A DNA stretch of 64,000 bases from JAGVSR01 sp963742405 (GCA_963742405.1 CAVUMB010000006.1:62001-126000), one strand, 5' to 3'; shown: positions 15,469-25,297, counted from the first letter of the stretch. Notes: generated by a model from the letters alone, not told the origin. Program-made: numbers and translations.

Positions 15469-16866
15469 TTACGTGGTGGCGAAACCGGCCAGAATACGTG
15501 CCCAACTGCGCGCACCTTTCTGGAAGCTGACGAGATTGTATTTCTCGTTTGGACTGTGAATGCGGTCGTCGTCGAGTCCGTATCCGACCAGCAAGCTGTC
15601 CATGCCGAGCGCGTCCTTGAACGACCCCACGATCGGGATCGAGCCGCCGCAGCCCATAAGTACCGGCGGCCGGCCCCATTCCTCTTCCAGCGCCGCCGCC
15701 GCCGCCCGCACCGCCGGCGCCGTGGTGTCGAAGCCAACCGCGGCGCTGCCGCGCGTTCCGATGAACTCGACCGTGCAATCCGGCGGCAGGTTCGCACGGA
15801 TGTGATCCTGCAGCAGCCGGAGACAGCGGTCCGGATCCTGCCCTGGCACCAGCCGGCATGATATCTTCACCGACGCCTTCGACGGGATGACGGTCTTCGA
15901 GCCCACGCCTTGATAGCCGCCGGTGATGCCATTGAACTCGACGGTCGGCCGCGCCCAGAGCTGTTCGATGACCGATCGGTCGGCTTCGCCAGCCGGTGTT
16001 GTCAACCCAACCGATTTCAAGAACGGGCCCGCGGCCGTGGCCGACAGCGCCGCCCACTGAGCCTTCTGTTCCGCCGGCAAAGGCACGATGCCGTCGAGAA
16101 AGCCGGCAATGGCGATGCGTCCGCTGTCGTCGTGAAGGCTTGCCATCGCCTTTGCCAGCGCCCGGATCGGATTGATGGCCGGCCCGCCGTACATCCCCGA
16201 ATGCAGATCGCGCGACGGGCCGGTGACGATCGCCTCCGTCCCGGCAAGGCCGCGCAGCATTGTCGTGATCGCCGGCGTATCCTTATCCCACTGCCCGGTA
16301 TCGCAGACGAGTACGAGATCGGCCTTCAGTTCGTGGCCCGTGGTGGCGAGGAACCCCGGCAGCGACGGCGAACCGCATTCTTCTTCCCCCTCCAGCATCA
16401 CGGAAACGGCGACCGGAAGTTCGCCTGCGACCTCCTTCCAGGCCCGCGCGGCTTCAAAGAAGGTCATCAGCTGACCTTTGTTATCCTGAGCTCCGCGCGC
16501 CACGATGACTTTGCCGTTTGCAGGCTCCTCAGCGATGCGCGGCTCGAAGGGATTGCTGGTCCATAACTCCAGCGGATCGGCCGGCTGCACGTCATAGTGC
16601 CCATAAAAGAGCACATGGGGTTGTCCACCCGTCCGGGCACGGTCATGGCCAACAACCATGGGATGGCCCGTCGTATCCCGCACCGAGGCGTCAAACCCGA
16701 TGTCGCGCAGTTGGCCCGCACACCATTCAGCCGCCCGTCGGCACGCCGGCGCGAAGGCGGGATCTGTCGAGATGCTGTCGATGCGCAAGATTTCAAACAG
16801 CCGGCTCAGCGCGGCATCACGATTTTGGTCGAGCTTGTCGAGAACGGCGGGCAAGTGCGGGGTCAT
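15469..16866 (-). CDS. M20/M25/M40 family dipeptidase
   Basis: The 465-residue metallopeptidase has H-V-L-F-Y-G-H-Y-D-V-Q-P (first metal ligand His and the catalytic Asp two residues on), R-G-A-Q-D-N-K-G-Q-L (bridging Asp) and M-L-E-G-E-E-E-C-G-S-P-S-L (catalytic Glu pair), as in the carboxypeptidase/dipeptidase group of M20. A dimerisation domain sits between. It likely hydrolyses dipeptides or acylated amino acids with two Zn ions in the cytoplasm. ATG 16866, with GAGAGG just upstream, is chosen over an open extension to 17049 that lacks family similarity. Confidence 0.9.
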   Translation of the reverse strand: MTPHLPAVLDKLDQNRDAALSRLFEILRIDSISTDPAFAPACRRAAEWCAGQLRDIGFDASVRDTTGHPMVVGHDRARTGGQPHVLFYGHYDVQPADPLELWTSNPFEPRIAEEPANGKVIVARGAQDNKGQLMTFFEAARAWKEVAGELPVAVSVMLEGEEECGSPSLPGFLATTGHELKADLVLVCDTGQWDKDTPAITTMLRGLAGTEAIVTGPSRDLHSGMYGGPAINPIRALAKAMASLHDDSGRIAIAGFLDGIVPLPAEQKAQWAALSATAAGPFLKSVGLTTPAGEADRSVIEQLWARPTVEFNGITGGYQGVGSKTVIPSKASVKISCRLVPGQDPDRCLRLLQDHIRANLPPDCTVEFIGTRGSAAVGFDTTAPAVRAAAAALEEEWGRPPVLMGCGGSIPIVGSFKDALGMDSLLVGYGLDDDRIHSPNEKYNLVSFQKGARSWARILAGFATT

Positions 16867-17098
16867 GGGCCTCTCTTCGATGCAGATACGGCTGCTAGGA
16901 GTTGATCGATGATGCCGCCGCGAAGCTGACATAGAGGACGCAGCTACAAGGCGAGGAACCTTGCCTTTTTCACCCGGTTGCGACCTGCTATGCCAGGATC
17001 TTGAGGCGATGTCGCGACACCCTGGATGAACGACATCGAAGGTGGTCATTCAGGTGCCCGGCAACGGCGCCAGACACTCCAGCAGAAACGGCGGCGCG

Positions 17099-19786
17099 AT
17101 GCCAGCTTGGGTCTATCGGTTCGGCCCCGATCAGACGGACGGCCATTCAGGTCTCACCGAAGAACTCGGCGGGAAAGGGGCCAATCTTGCCGAAATGGCC
17201 CGACTTGGGCTGCCCGTCCCGCCTGGCTTCACGATCGCCACCCACGTCTGCCGCCATTACTTTGCAAGCGGCGAAATTCTGCCTGACGGACTTGGGGCCG
17301 ATGTCAGCAATGCCGTCGCTGGAACCGGCCGCGCGACAGGAGCCATTTTTGGCGACCCGGACAATCCGCTTCTTCTCGCCGTCCGGTCGGGCGCCGCCAT
17401 TTCGATGCCCGGAATGATGGACACGATTTTGAACCTCGGGCTCAACGACGCCACCGTCGCAGGCCTCGCCCGGCGGTCCGGCGACGAGCGCTTCGCCTAT
17501 GACAGTTACCGACGTTTCATCGAGATGTACGGCGATGTTGTCCTCGGCGTCGACCATGGGTTGTTCGCTGATCTGCTCGACAATTTCAAGAACCTCAACG
17601 CGCTGGCATCCGACACGGAAATCACCGCCGCCCAGTGGATGGACGTCATCGGCCGTTACAAGTCAGCCATCCGTTCCGAAACCGGCAGCGACTTCCCGCA
17701 GGACACAACAGCTCAACTTTGGGGCGCCATCACCGCCGTTCTGCGGTCTTGGCACAACGAGCGCGCCGCAAGTTATCGCCGTCTGCATGCCATCCCCGAG
17801 AACATGGGCACCGCCGTCACCGTGCAGGCGATGGTATTCGGAAATCGCGGCGAGACGTCGGCCACCGGTGTCGCCTTCACACGCAATCCCGCAACAGGCG
17901 CCAGGGAGATTTATGGCGAATACCTGCCCAACGCCCAGGGCGAAGACATCGTCGCCGGCACACGCACACCACTCCGCCTGACCGAAAAAGCTCGCGTCGA
18001 ACTGAAGGCGGCCGAGGCCTCGCTTGAAACCACGATGCCGCAGGCATTCGCCGAACTGAAAGCAATCTTCGCGCGGCTGGAAGCGCATTACCGCGACATG
18101 CAGGACGTCGAGTTCACGATCCAGGAAGGCAAGGTCTGGATGCTCCAGACCAGATCGGGAAAGCGGTCAGCGGAAGCCGCGTTGAAGATCGCCGTCGACC
18201 TCGTAGAAGAACAAATCATCTCGCGCGACGAAGCCGTTATGATGGTCGAGCCGCAGGCGCTGTCACATCTTTTGCATCCGCGCATCGAGCCCGGCGCTAA
18301 GAAAGATCTCATCGCGCGCGGCCTGCCCGCGTCGCCTGGTGCGGCAACCGGCGAAATCGTTCTCACCTCCGACGAGGCGGAAGTCATGCGGGCGCAAGGC
18401 CGGCATGTCATCCTGGTGCGCGTTGAAACGAGCGCGGAAGACATCAATGGCATGAGTGCCTCGGTTGGTGTTTTGACGCAGCGCGGCGGCTTGACCAGCC
18501 ACGCCGCCGTCGTGGCCCGCAGCATGGGACTGCCTTGCATTTCCGGCGCGGGCGCAATTCGCATTGACAGTGTGCAGGGCGTCGTTCGAACCGGCAGCCG
18601 CACCTTCAAACGCGGCGATGTCATCACCATTGACGGCACAACAGGCGAAGTTCTCGCTGGCGCCGTTCCGATGAAGCAGCCGGAGTTGTCCGCCGATTTC
18701 GCGACCCTGATCAGCTGGGCCGATACGTTCCGCGGCCTCAAGGTGCGCGCCAATGCCGACACCCCGCGGGACGCCCTTCAAGCCCGTAAATTGGGCGCCG
18801 AGGGCATCGGCCTGTGCCGGACCGAGCACATGTTTTTCGATGCGTCGCGCATCCTTGCAATGCGCGAAATGATCTGCGCCAACGACGAAAACGGCCGCCG
18901 CGCCGCATTGGCAAAAATCTCGCCCATGCAGCGCTCCGACTTCGTCGAACTCTTCCGAATTATGGACGGCGATCCCGTCACAATTCGTTTGCTCGATCCC
19001 CCGCTGCATGAATTCCTGCCGCGACATGAAACCGAGCTTCAGCCGATTGCGGATGCTCTCGGGATTACACTTGATCGACTGAAGATGCGCGTCGCGGAGC
19101 TGTCTGAATTCAATCCGATGCTCGGTTTCCGCGGCTGCCGCCTCGCGATCCGCTATCCCGAAATCACCGAGATGCAGGCTCGCGCCATCTTCGAGGCGGC
19201 CATCGAAGCGGAGCGCATTGTCGGGCATCCGGTCAAACCGGAGATCATGATTCCCCTTGTCGCCTACCGCCGCGAGTTCGACATTCTCGCCGAAGTCATT
19301 CGCGCGACGGCACTAAAAATCGAAGCCGAAACGGGCCGGCGTCTCAACTACCAGATCGGGACCATGATCGAGCTGCCGCGCGCGGCACTACGCGCCAAGG
19401 AATTAAGTGAAGGCGCCGATGGCGCTGAGTTCTTCTCGTTCGGCACCAACGATCTGACCCAGACATGTCTCGGATTGTCCCGCGACGATGCAGCCCCCAT
19501 CCTTGCCAATTACGCAGGCAAGGGGATTTTCGAACGCGATCCGTTCGTATCCATTGATGAAGCCGGCGTTGGCGAGCTGATCCGCATCGGCGTCGCGGGC
19601 GGTCGCGCGGGTCGAGCCGCCTTGAAGATCGGCATATGCGGCGAACATGGTGGCGATGCTTATTCCGTCGGCTTTTTCCACGACCTGGGTCTCGACTATG
19701 TGTCGTGCTCGCCGTTTCGAGTGCCAATCGCTCGCTTGGCAGCGGCGCGCGCCGCGATTACCGCCAAACGGCGCGGAGGCAGCTGA
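17099..19786 (+). CDS. ppdK: Pyruvate, phosphate dikinase
   Basis: The 895-residue protein has the full PPDK layout: N-terminal nucleotide-binding domain opening W-V-Y-R-F-G and L-G-G-K-G-A-N-L-A-E-M, the central phospho-His domain with G-G-L-T-S-H-A-A-V-V-A-R-S-M-G-L-P-C (catalytic His), and the C-terminal PEP-binding barrel ending in I-C-G-E-H-G-G-D. It interconverts pyruvate + ATP + Pi and PEP + AMP + PPi. ATG 17099 matches the usual family N-terminus; a GTG at 17042 would add 19 atypical residues. No maturation or regulatory partner is adjacent. Confidence 0.95.
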   Translation: MPAWVYRFGPDQTDGHSGLTEELGGKGANLAEMARLGLPVPPGFTIATHVCRHYFASGEILPDGLGADVSNAVAGTGRATGAIFGDPDNPLLLAVRSGAAISMPGMMDTILNLGLNDATVAGLARRSGDERFAYDSYRRFIEMYGDVVLGVDHGLFADLLDNFKNLNALASDTEITAAQWMDVIGRYKSAIRSETGSDFPQDTTAQLWGAITAVLRSWHNERAASYRRLHAIPENMGTAVTVQAMVFGNRGETSATGVAFTRNPATGAREIYGEYLPNAQGEDIVAGTRTPLRLTEKARVELKAAEASLETTMPQAFAELKAIFARLEAHYRDMQDVEFTIQEGKVWMLQTRSGKRSAEAALKIAVDLVEEQIISRDEAVMMVEPQALSHLLHPRIEPGAKKDLIARGLPASPGAATGEIVLTSDEAEVMRAQGRHVILVRVETSAEDINGMSASVGVLTQRGGLTSHAAVVARSMGLPCISGAGAIRIDSVQGVVRTGSRTFKRGDVITIDGTTGEVLAGAVPMKQPELSADFATLISWADTFRGLKVRANADTPRDALQARKLGAEGIGLCRTEHMFFDASRILAMREMICANDENGRRAALAKISPMQRSDFVELFRIMDGDPVTIRLLDPPLHEFLPRHETELQPIADALGITLDRLKMRVAELSEFNPMLGFRGCRLAIRYPEITEMQARAIFEAAIEAERIVGHPVKPEIMIPLVAYRREFDILAEVIRATALKIEAETGRRLNYQIGTMIELPRAALRAKELSEGADGAEFFSFGTNDLTQTCLGLSRDDAAPILANYAGKGIFERDPFVSIDEAGVGELIRIGVAGGRAGRAALKIGICGEHGGDAYSVGFFHDLGLDYVSCSPFRVPIARLAAARAAITAKRRGGS

Positions 19787-19799
19787 GCCGCCGTCGCAG

Positions 19800-20021
19800 T
19801 TATAAAAAGCTGCGGTCTGGATCGCCGTCGTCACCGAGGCGGCGGCGCGGCGGCGGTGGACCGGCGTTCTTCGGCGTCAGAAGAATGGCAAGAACGAAGG
19901 GTGGAAACACAAAACACCACGCCGCCCACGACGAGTAATCGCGATTCTTTATGGCCGCGAGCAGTCCCCCGGTGATCGCCGAAGCGATTGCTACAAACCC
20001 CCAGATGACAACGTAGGTCAT
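19800..20021 (-). CDS. Small two-helix membrane protein
   Basis: The 73-residue product has two hydrophobic helices (about 2-21 and 31-48) and a charged, Pro/Arg-rich C-terminal tail. ATG 20021 has GAGGAAA about 6 bases before it, which decides against the longer frame from 20081. I recognise no family. It converges on ppdK with a 13-base gap. Confidence 0.55.
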   Translation of the reverse strand: MTYVVIWGFVAIASAITGGLLAAIKNRDYSSWAAWCFVFPPFVLAILLTPKNAGPPPPRRRLGDDGDPDRSFL

Positions 20022-20145
20022 GGTTTCCTCGCCCGCCGATGGCGGCCTTCCACTTTTACCCGCGCTCGGGTACCCATGCACTTGGGAGATGATTGCGGCA
20101 AAAGCAAGCTGCCGGGCGATGGTCCGTTAACGCGACCAGTCCAAC

Positions 20146-20997
20146 TTAGCCGATAAAATCCAACCCTAAATCCAGCGCCGGGGCCGAATGGGTCAGAGCG
20201 CCCACGGAAATGAGATCGACGCCCGTCTCCGCAATTGCCCGCACCGTCGTCAGATTGACGCCACCCGACGCCTCCGTGAACGCCCGTCCCGCAACGATGC
20301 GCACCGCTTCTTTGAGCGTGCCAGGCGTCATATTATCGAGCAGCACGGCATCGACTTTGTGCTTCATGACCAGCGCCAGTTGGTCGAGCGTATCGACCTC
20401 GATTTCGATCTTGACCATATGACCGGCGTAAGCCTTCGCGCGCGCGATTGCCGGTTCGACGCCGCCCGCTGCAACAATGTGATTGTCCTTGATCAGAATG
20501 GCGTCGAAAAGACCCGTGCGATGGTTTTGTCCCCCCCCGCAACGGACGGCATACTTTTCGAAGGCCCTGAGCCCCGGCGTCGTCTTGCGTGTGTCGGCAA
20601 TCGCAGCTTTGGTGCCGGCGATTGCGTCCACATATCTCCGTGTGAGTGTCGCGATACCGCAGAGCCTGCCCATGTAATTGAGCGCCACGCGCTCGCCGGT
20701 GAGGATAGCGCGGGCTGGCCCAGCTATGTTGGCAACCACCTGCCCGGCTGCGACGCGCACGCCGTCGGACGCACAGCGCACGAATTCAATGCGGCTGTCC
20801 ATGGCCACGAACGCAGCCTGCGCGAGGTCCAGTCCAGCAACGACCCCCTCCTGCCGTGCAGCAATCACGGCGTGCGCCATCGCGTCGGCATCGACCGTCG
20901 CATCCGTTGTGAGGTCGCCGGCAAGTCCGAGGTCCTCCGCGAGCGCATCGGCGACAGCACGCGCGACGAGCGCACTCGAAAGCCGTGGCAGCTTCAC
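20146..20997 (-). CDS. nadC: Nicotinate-nucleotide pyrophosphorylase (quinolinate phosphoribosyltransferase)
   Basis: The 283-residue protein shows the NadC landmarks: A-D-T-R-K-T-T-P-G-L-R (PRPP/quinolinate contacts), A-V-R-C-G-G-G-Q-N-H-R and I-K-D-N-H-I, then I-E-I-E-V-D-T. It converts quinolinate and PRPP to nicotinate mononucleotide and CO2, the third step of de novo NAD synthesis. The start is GTG at 20997, overlapping the nadB stop by four bases (GTGA), so translation is coupled. Confidence 0.96.
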   Translation of the reverse strand: MKLPRLSSALVARAVADALAEDLGLAGDLTTDATVDADAMAHAVIAARQEGVVAGLDLAQAAFVAMDSRIEFVRCASDGVRVAAGQVVANIAGPARAILTGERVALNYMGRLCGIATLTRRYVDAIAGTKAAIADTRKTTPGLRAFEKYAVRCGGGQNHRTGLFDAILIKDNHIVAAGGVEPAIARAKAYAGHMVKIEIEVDTLDQLALVMKHKVDAVLLDNMTPGTLKEAVRIVAGRAFTEASGGVNLTTVRAIAETGVDLISVGALTHSAPALDLGLDFIG

Positions 20998-22655
20998 AGC
21001 GACATCTCCAGCGGCATGCGTGCGCGACGCGCGCGCGGGCCGGAGTGCAATTCGATGGCCTTCAAATCCGCCAATGTCATGAAGGTTCGCTTTGCCAGCC
21101 GGTCTTGCGTCTGCGGGTAATCGCTACGGAAGTGTCCCCCGCGGCTTTCCTTGCGTGCCAACGCTGCCGCCGCGATCAGTCGTGCGGTCAACGCCATATT
21201 GCTGACGACGGCATCGCCCGCGGCCTCGCTTGCAATCTCGCGCAGCGCTTCCAGAGCGTGCTTCAAACCTTTCGCTTCACGCACAACACCGACGTCCTCG
21301 CTCATGATGCGACGAATGCGGCGGATCCGTTCGGCCCGAATGCGCATGTCGACGACCGTGCCACCGCGGATGAGGCGAAGCTTGGCGATTGGCCGCGCTT
21401 CGTTCGCGGGCACAAGCGACCGTATATCGTCGGCAACGCGCGCACCCAAGACGATCGCTTCCAGGAGCGAGTTGGATGCAAGCCGATTGGCGCCGTGCAA
21501 TCCGGTCGAAGCCACTTCACCCGCCGCCCAAAGGCCCTCCACACTGCTACGGCCGTGCATGTCGGTCGCGATCCCGCCCATGTGATAATGGGCCGCCGGT
21601 GCAATGGGGATGAGATCGGTCTGCGGATTGATGCCCGCCGCCACGCAATGCGCATAGACCGTCGGATATGCGGTTGCAAAACGGGCGCCCACCGCTGAAC
21701 GGCAATCGAGAAACGCGCCGCGGCCCGAAACGATTTCTTCAAATACGCCGCGCGCCACGATATCGCGCGGCGCAAGTTCTCCATCGGGATGATGGCGGAA
21801 CATGAAGCGCTCGCCGGTCTTATTGACCAGCGTCGCGCCTTCTCCACGCAGGGCTTCGGTGGCCAGCGGAGCCGGGTCGCGGCCGGTGTCGATGGCGGTT
21901 GGATGGAACTGAACAAATTCCGGATCAGCGATGACAGCACCGGCACGCGCCGCAAAGGCGATCGCCTCTCCGCGCGCGTAGGCTGGATTGGTCGTCACGG
22001 CGTAAAGACCTCCGACCCCGCCGGTTGCCAGGACCACTGCGCTGGCCGGGAGAAATTCGTAAGTGCCCTGGCCACGGCTTTCGCCGCGAGCGAGGCGCAC
22101 GCCGACGACACGATCGTTGTCGAGTACGAGGTCTTCGGCTTCATGGCCCGTGAGAAGCCGGATCGACGGGGTTGCACGCGCCGCGGCGATGAGTGCCTGC
22201 ATGATCGCCGCACCGGCGCGGTCGCCCGATACGCGCACGATGCGCTTGGCCGAATGAGCGGCCTCACGCGACAGAACGAAATGCCCTTCGAGATCGCGGT
22301 CGAACGGCACGCCGTAGCGCAATAGATCGCGCACGCGGTCGCCGGCTTCTTCCGCCACCGTTTGCGCAACGGCACCATCGACGATGCCGGCGCCGGCGAC
22401 AACCGTATCGTGCGCATGCGCGTCCGCCGTATCGCCTTCGCCGACGGCCGCAGCGATCCCGCCTTGTGCCCAAACGCTGGAGGCCCCTTCGCCAAGCGGC
22501 GCAGCTGCTACGATCGTCACCGGCAACGGTGCGAGTTTCAGCGCCGTGTAGAGACCGGCGAGACCTGCACCGACGATGACGATATCACCTGGGCCGAGCC
22601 TCGTTTTCGGCTTCGCGAAGCCGGTGAATTTTCCATTCCGAACGTGCCTGGGCAT
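20994..22655 (-). CDS. nadB: L-aspartate oxidase
   Basis: The 553-residue flavoprotein has the FAD-binding G-A-G-L-A-G-L-Y (near residue 30), the S-S-V-W-A-Q-G-G-I-A-A-A block, H-F-V-L-S-R-E-A-A-H and R-D-I-V-A-R-G-V-F-E of the succinate-dehydrogenase/aspartate-oxidase family. It oxidises L-aspartate to iminoaspartate, the NadA substrate. ATG 22655 has GAGGTGG just upstream; a GTG at 22667 is less likely. It follows nadA by 50 bases and overlaps nadC. Confidence 0.95.
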   Translation of the reverse strand: MPRHVRNGKFTGFAKPKTRLGPGDIVIVGAGLAGLYTALKLAPLPVTIVAAAPLGEGASSVWAQGGIAAAVGEGDTADAHAHDTVVAGAGIVDGAVAQTVAEEAGDRVRDLLRYGVPFDRDLEGHFVLSREAAHSAKRIVRVSGDRAGAAIMQALIAAARATPSIRLLTGHEAEDLVLDNDRVVGVRLARGESRGQGTYEFLPASAVVLATGGVGGLYAVTTNPAYARGEAIAFAARAGAVIADPEFVQFHPTAIDTGRDPAPLATEALRGEGATLVNKTGERFMFRHHPDGELAPRDIVARGVFEEIVSGRGAFLDCRSAVGARFATAYPTVYAHCVAAGINPQTDLIPIAPAAHYHMGGIATDMHGRSSVEGLWAAGEVASTGLHGANRLASNSLLEAIVLGARVADDIRSLVPANEARPIAKLRLIRGGTVVDMRIRAERIRRIRRIMSEDVGVVREAKGLKHALEALREIASEAAGDAVVSNMALTARLIAAAALARKESRGGHFRSDYPQTQDRLAKRTFMTLADLKAIELHSGPRARRARMPLEMSL

Positions 22656-22705
22656 GTGCCACCTCACTCGACCGCCCCGCTAAAGGGGCTGAAGATATTC
22701 GACGT

Positions 22706-23779
22706 TCAGTTATTCAGATTGACCATGCGTTCGACGGCGCGGCGCGCGCGCTCCGCAACGTCCGCCTCGACAGTGACCTCGAATTTGAGATCGCGCAGGC
22801 TTTCGTAGATCGCGTCCAGGCTGATGCGCTTCATATGCGGGCACAGATTGCACGGTCGGACGAATTCGACTTCCGGCACATCATCGGCAACATTCGAGGC
22901 CATCGAACATTCGGTGACGAGCAGCGCCTTCTGCGGTTTGTTTGTCTTCACCCAGTTGATCATGCCTGACGTCGAGCCGGTAAAATCGGCAACGTTGATG
23001 ACGTCAGGCGGACATTCCGGATGAGCGATGATCTTCACACCGGGATTGGCATCGCGGTAAGCTTCGAGCTCCTCCGCCGTGAACCGCTCATGAACTTCGC
23101 AGTGGCCGCGCCACGCGATGATCTCGACGTTCGTTTTCGACTGGACATACTTCGACAGGTACTCGTCCGGAATGAGCAGCACGCGACGCGCGCCCAGGCT
23201 CTCGACCACCTTGACCGCATTGGCCGACGTGCAGGTGATGTCGCACTCGGCCTTCACAGCGGCCGACGTGTTGACATAGGTGACGATCGGTACGCCCGGA
23301 TAGGCTTCCCGGAGCAGGCGCACGTCGGCGGCCGTGATCGACGACGCGAGCGAACAGCCCGCGCGCAAATCGGGGATGAGGACAGTCTTGTCAGGCGACA
23401 GCAGCTTCGACGTTTCGGCCATGAAGTGCACGCCGGCCTGGACGATGACATCCGCTTCGGCCTTCGCCGCCTCACGCGCAAGTTGCAGACTGTCGCCGCG
23501 AAAATCCGAGACGCCGTGGAAGATCTCCGGCGTCATGTAATTGTGCGCGAGGATGACGGCGCCGCGCTGGATCTTCAATTCGTTGATGGCCTTGATGAGG
23601 GGGGCATACTGAACCCACTCCATGGGCGTCACGACCCGCTTCATGCGCTCATAAATCGGCGCTAGTTCGCGTTCGAGTGCCGGCGTGAAAGTTATGCCGT
23701 GATCCGGTCGTGCGAGCCCAGCCGGCCGAACAGCCGTCGCGGCAGCGGAACGACTCAAGGGAAGGGTGACCTGCACCAT
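22706..23779 (-). CDS. nadA: Quinolinate synthase
   Basis: The 357-residue protein has the three expected 4Fe-4S ligands at about Cys142 (A-G-C-S-L-A), Cys227 (R-G-H-C-E-V-H) and Cys313 (N-L-C-P-H-M-K), and the H-N-Y-M and F-M-A-E-T motifs. It condenses iminoaspartate with dihydroxyacetone phosphate to quinolinate. It is the first gene of the nadABC operon. GAGGAGG lies about 10 bases before the ATG, and two 17-bp palindromes, presumed NadQ sites, sit 32 and 94 bases upstream of the start. Confidence 0.96.
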   Translation of the reverse strand: MVQVTLPLSRSAAATAVRPAGLARPDHGITFTPALERELAPIYERMKRVVTPMEWVQYAPLIKAINELKIQRGAVILAHNYMTPEIFHGVSDFRGDSLQLAREAAKAEADVIVQAGVHFMAETSKLLSPDKTVLIPDLRAGCSLASSITAADVRLLREAYPGVPIVTYVNTSAAVKAECDITCTSANAVKVVESLGARRVLLIPDEYLSKYVQSKTNVEIIAWRGHCEVHERFTAEELEAYRDANPGVKIIAHPECPPDVINVADFTGSTSGMINWVKTNKPQKALLVTECSMASNVADDVPEVEFVRPCNLCPHMKRISLDAIYESLRDLKFEVTVEADVAERARRAVERMVNLNN

Positions 23780-23810
23780 GAAGACCCTGCCTCCTCACAG
23801 GCCCTAATTA

Positions 23811-23827
23811 ATGCTCTTTACGAGCAT
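23811..23827. promoter_or_regulatory. Putative NadQ operator, proximal
   Basis: ATGCTC-TTTAC-GAGCAT is a perfect 6-5-6 palindrome 32 bases upstream of the nadA start codon. Its sequence recurs almost exactly at 23873. Position between nadA and the NadQ-like regulator gene points to repressor binding; binding itself is inferred. Confidence 0.7.
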
Positions 23828-23846
23828 ATCTCAGGCCTGAAAACGT

Positions 23847-23860
23847 CCGGCACTTGCCGG
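23847..23860. repeat. Short GC palindrome between the two operator boxes
   Basis: CCGGCA-CT-TGCCGG is a perfect inverted repeat midway between the two ATGCTC boxes. It has a different sequence from them, so it may be a separate protein site or chance. Confidence 0.35.
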
Positions 23861-23872
23861 TGACATCAACTT

Positions 23873-23889
23873 ATGCTCTAATCGAGCAC
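23873..23889. promoter_or_regulatory. Putative NadQ operator, distal
   Basis: ATGCTC-TAATC-GAGCAC repeats the proximal box with one half-site change. The two box starts are 62 bases apart, close to six helical turns, so two dimers could lie on the same DNA face across the nadA promoter. Confidence 0.65.
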
Positions 23890-24070
23890 TCTGCTGCTTA
23901 ATTTAAGGGATCACGGCACGCTTTTCCAGTGGAATGGCGAGTCGTGACACAAATAATTCGTGATCGAGGAGATCGGCTGCTGCGCTGCGTCCAAGTGCAC
24001 GCGACGCCAGAATACGGCGGAGCGGACAAACGCGAGCCGCGGCGACCATACCGCCACGGCTCCGAAGACC

Positions 24071-25120
24071 TTAGCTGCGTCCTGGCTTAACGCGCACACC
24101 CGGTGCCGGACGTTCAAGCAACACTTCCTTGCGGAAACGGTAGAGTTTGGCGGGGCGACCACCGGTTCGAGTTTTCATGTCGCCTGTTGGCTCGACAAGT
24201 CCGGCTCCTTCAACGAGCCGGCGGAAATTCTGCTTGTGCAGATGCGGCCCCAGGATCGCCTCGACGGTGCGCTGCAGTTCGAACAGCGTAAATTCCGGCG
24301 GCATGAGTTCGAAGATCACGGGACGATATTTAATCTTGGCACGCGTGCGTCCCATCGCCGTGGCAAGGATCCGCCGGTGATCGAACCGCATCATGGCGCC
24401 GAGCCGCGGGGCAGGCGACCAGGACAACGCCGATTCCCGGCCGTCGCGTCGCGCCTCTTCAACAAGCCCCGCTTCATAGAGCAGCTCGAACCGCTCCAGC
24501 ACTTTTTCTTCATCCCACGCCGCGCCATCGAGTGCGAAGCACATGCGCACCCGGTCATAACGTCCGATCGGCCGTGCCGGCTCCGCCGTCTGCTGCGTCC
24601 GCTCGGACCATTCGCGCAGTCGCGGCAGAATTTCCGTTTCCAGAATGGCGGGGCGCCCTTTGCGCCAGTCTTCCCAAGGAAAATAGTGATACCAGCTGCG
24701 CCACGATCCGCGCTGTGCGTCATCGATATGGCTGGCGTCCGTCAGCGCCAGATAACCGACCGACACGACATGCGGCATCTCATCGTCCGGCTGCGCATGA
24801 CGTCCGCGATCGCCGAACGAGTACAACTGCTCGACGTAACCAAGATCGATGCCGGCCTGCTCGGCGACCCAGCTCCTGAGCCCGCTTTCGAACGTGCGAT
24901 GGCGCAACGGCGAGAACGGACCCGAAGGTAAGCTGTCCTGCACACCGTTCCCGTCTTCACGCACGACAAGCACGACCGGCTCGTTGTCGAGAACAGCAAC
25001 GATGGCGGCATTGAGTCCAATTTCTACGGCAGGGGCTTCCTGGCGCATCGAGTCCCCTTTCGGGTGATGACGCTCGAGGCTCTCGCGCGGGATACGCCGC
25101 ACATTTGCTTCGGATACCAT
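24071..25120 (-). CDS. nadQ: NadQ-type Nudix-related transcriptional regulator of NAD synthesis
   Basis: The 349-residue protein has an N-terminal Nudix-like domain (about 30-170: I-G-L-N-A-A-I-V-A-V-L, L-P-S-G-P-F, Y-L-A-L) without a full Nudix box, so catalysis is unlikely. Its C-terminal part is a winged-helix region (about 245-330) with P-P-E-F-T-L-F-E-L-Q-R-T-V-E, N-F-R-R-L-V-E and G-R-P-A-K-L-Y-R-F-R, as in NrtR and the alphaproteobacterial NadQ group. It lies directly upstream of nadABC on the same strand with two palindromes between, which supports repression of nadA. The start may be ATG 25120 or ATG 25048, both with good ribosome sites. Confidence 0.85.
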   Translation of the reverse strand: MVSEANVRRIPRESLERHHPKGDSMRQEAPAVEIGLNAAIVAVLDNEPVVLVVREDGNGVQDSLPSGPFSPLRHRTFESGLRSWVAEQAGIDLGYVEQLYSFGDRGRHAQPDDEMPHVVSVGYLALTDASHIDDAQRGSWRSWYHYFPWEDWRKGRPAILETEILPRLREWSERTQQTAEPARPIGRYDRVRMCFALDGAAWDEEKVLERFELLYEAGLVEEARRDGRESALSWSPAPRLGAMMRFDHRRILATAMGRTRAKIKYRPVIFELMPPEFTLFELQRTVEAILGPHLHKQNFRRLVEGAGLVEPTGDMKTRTGGRPAKLYRFRKEVLLERPAPGVRVKPGRS

Positions 25121-25297
25121 GGGGTCATTCTCCCGTCTCTAGAGCGATAGACAAAAAAGAAACGGTCCTGGCCTCGACGCAGAGACAACGTCCACTGACC
25201 GCTACTTCCTGTCGTGTCTAACGGGCAGCGAGATCGAATATTCCCGAGCCGCGTACAAGCGTCGTCCGGTTTGTTTCGTTCCCCGATCAAATGGTTG

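Noticed and set aside
14859..15797. A 312-residue minus-strand frame spanning the RNase T2 and M20 genes
   Set aside because: It is very Arg/Ser-rich and covers parts of two recognised genes in the wrong frame.
18263..19228. A 321-residue minus-strand frame inside ppdK
   Set aside because: Antisense to the well-supported PPDK barrel domain, with shadow-like composition.
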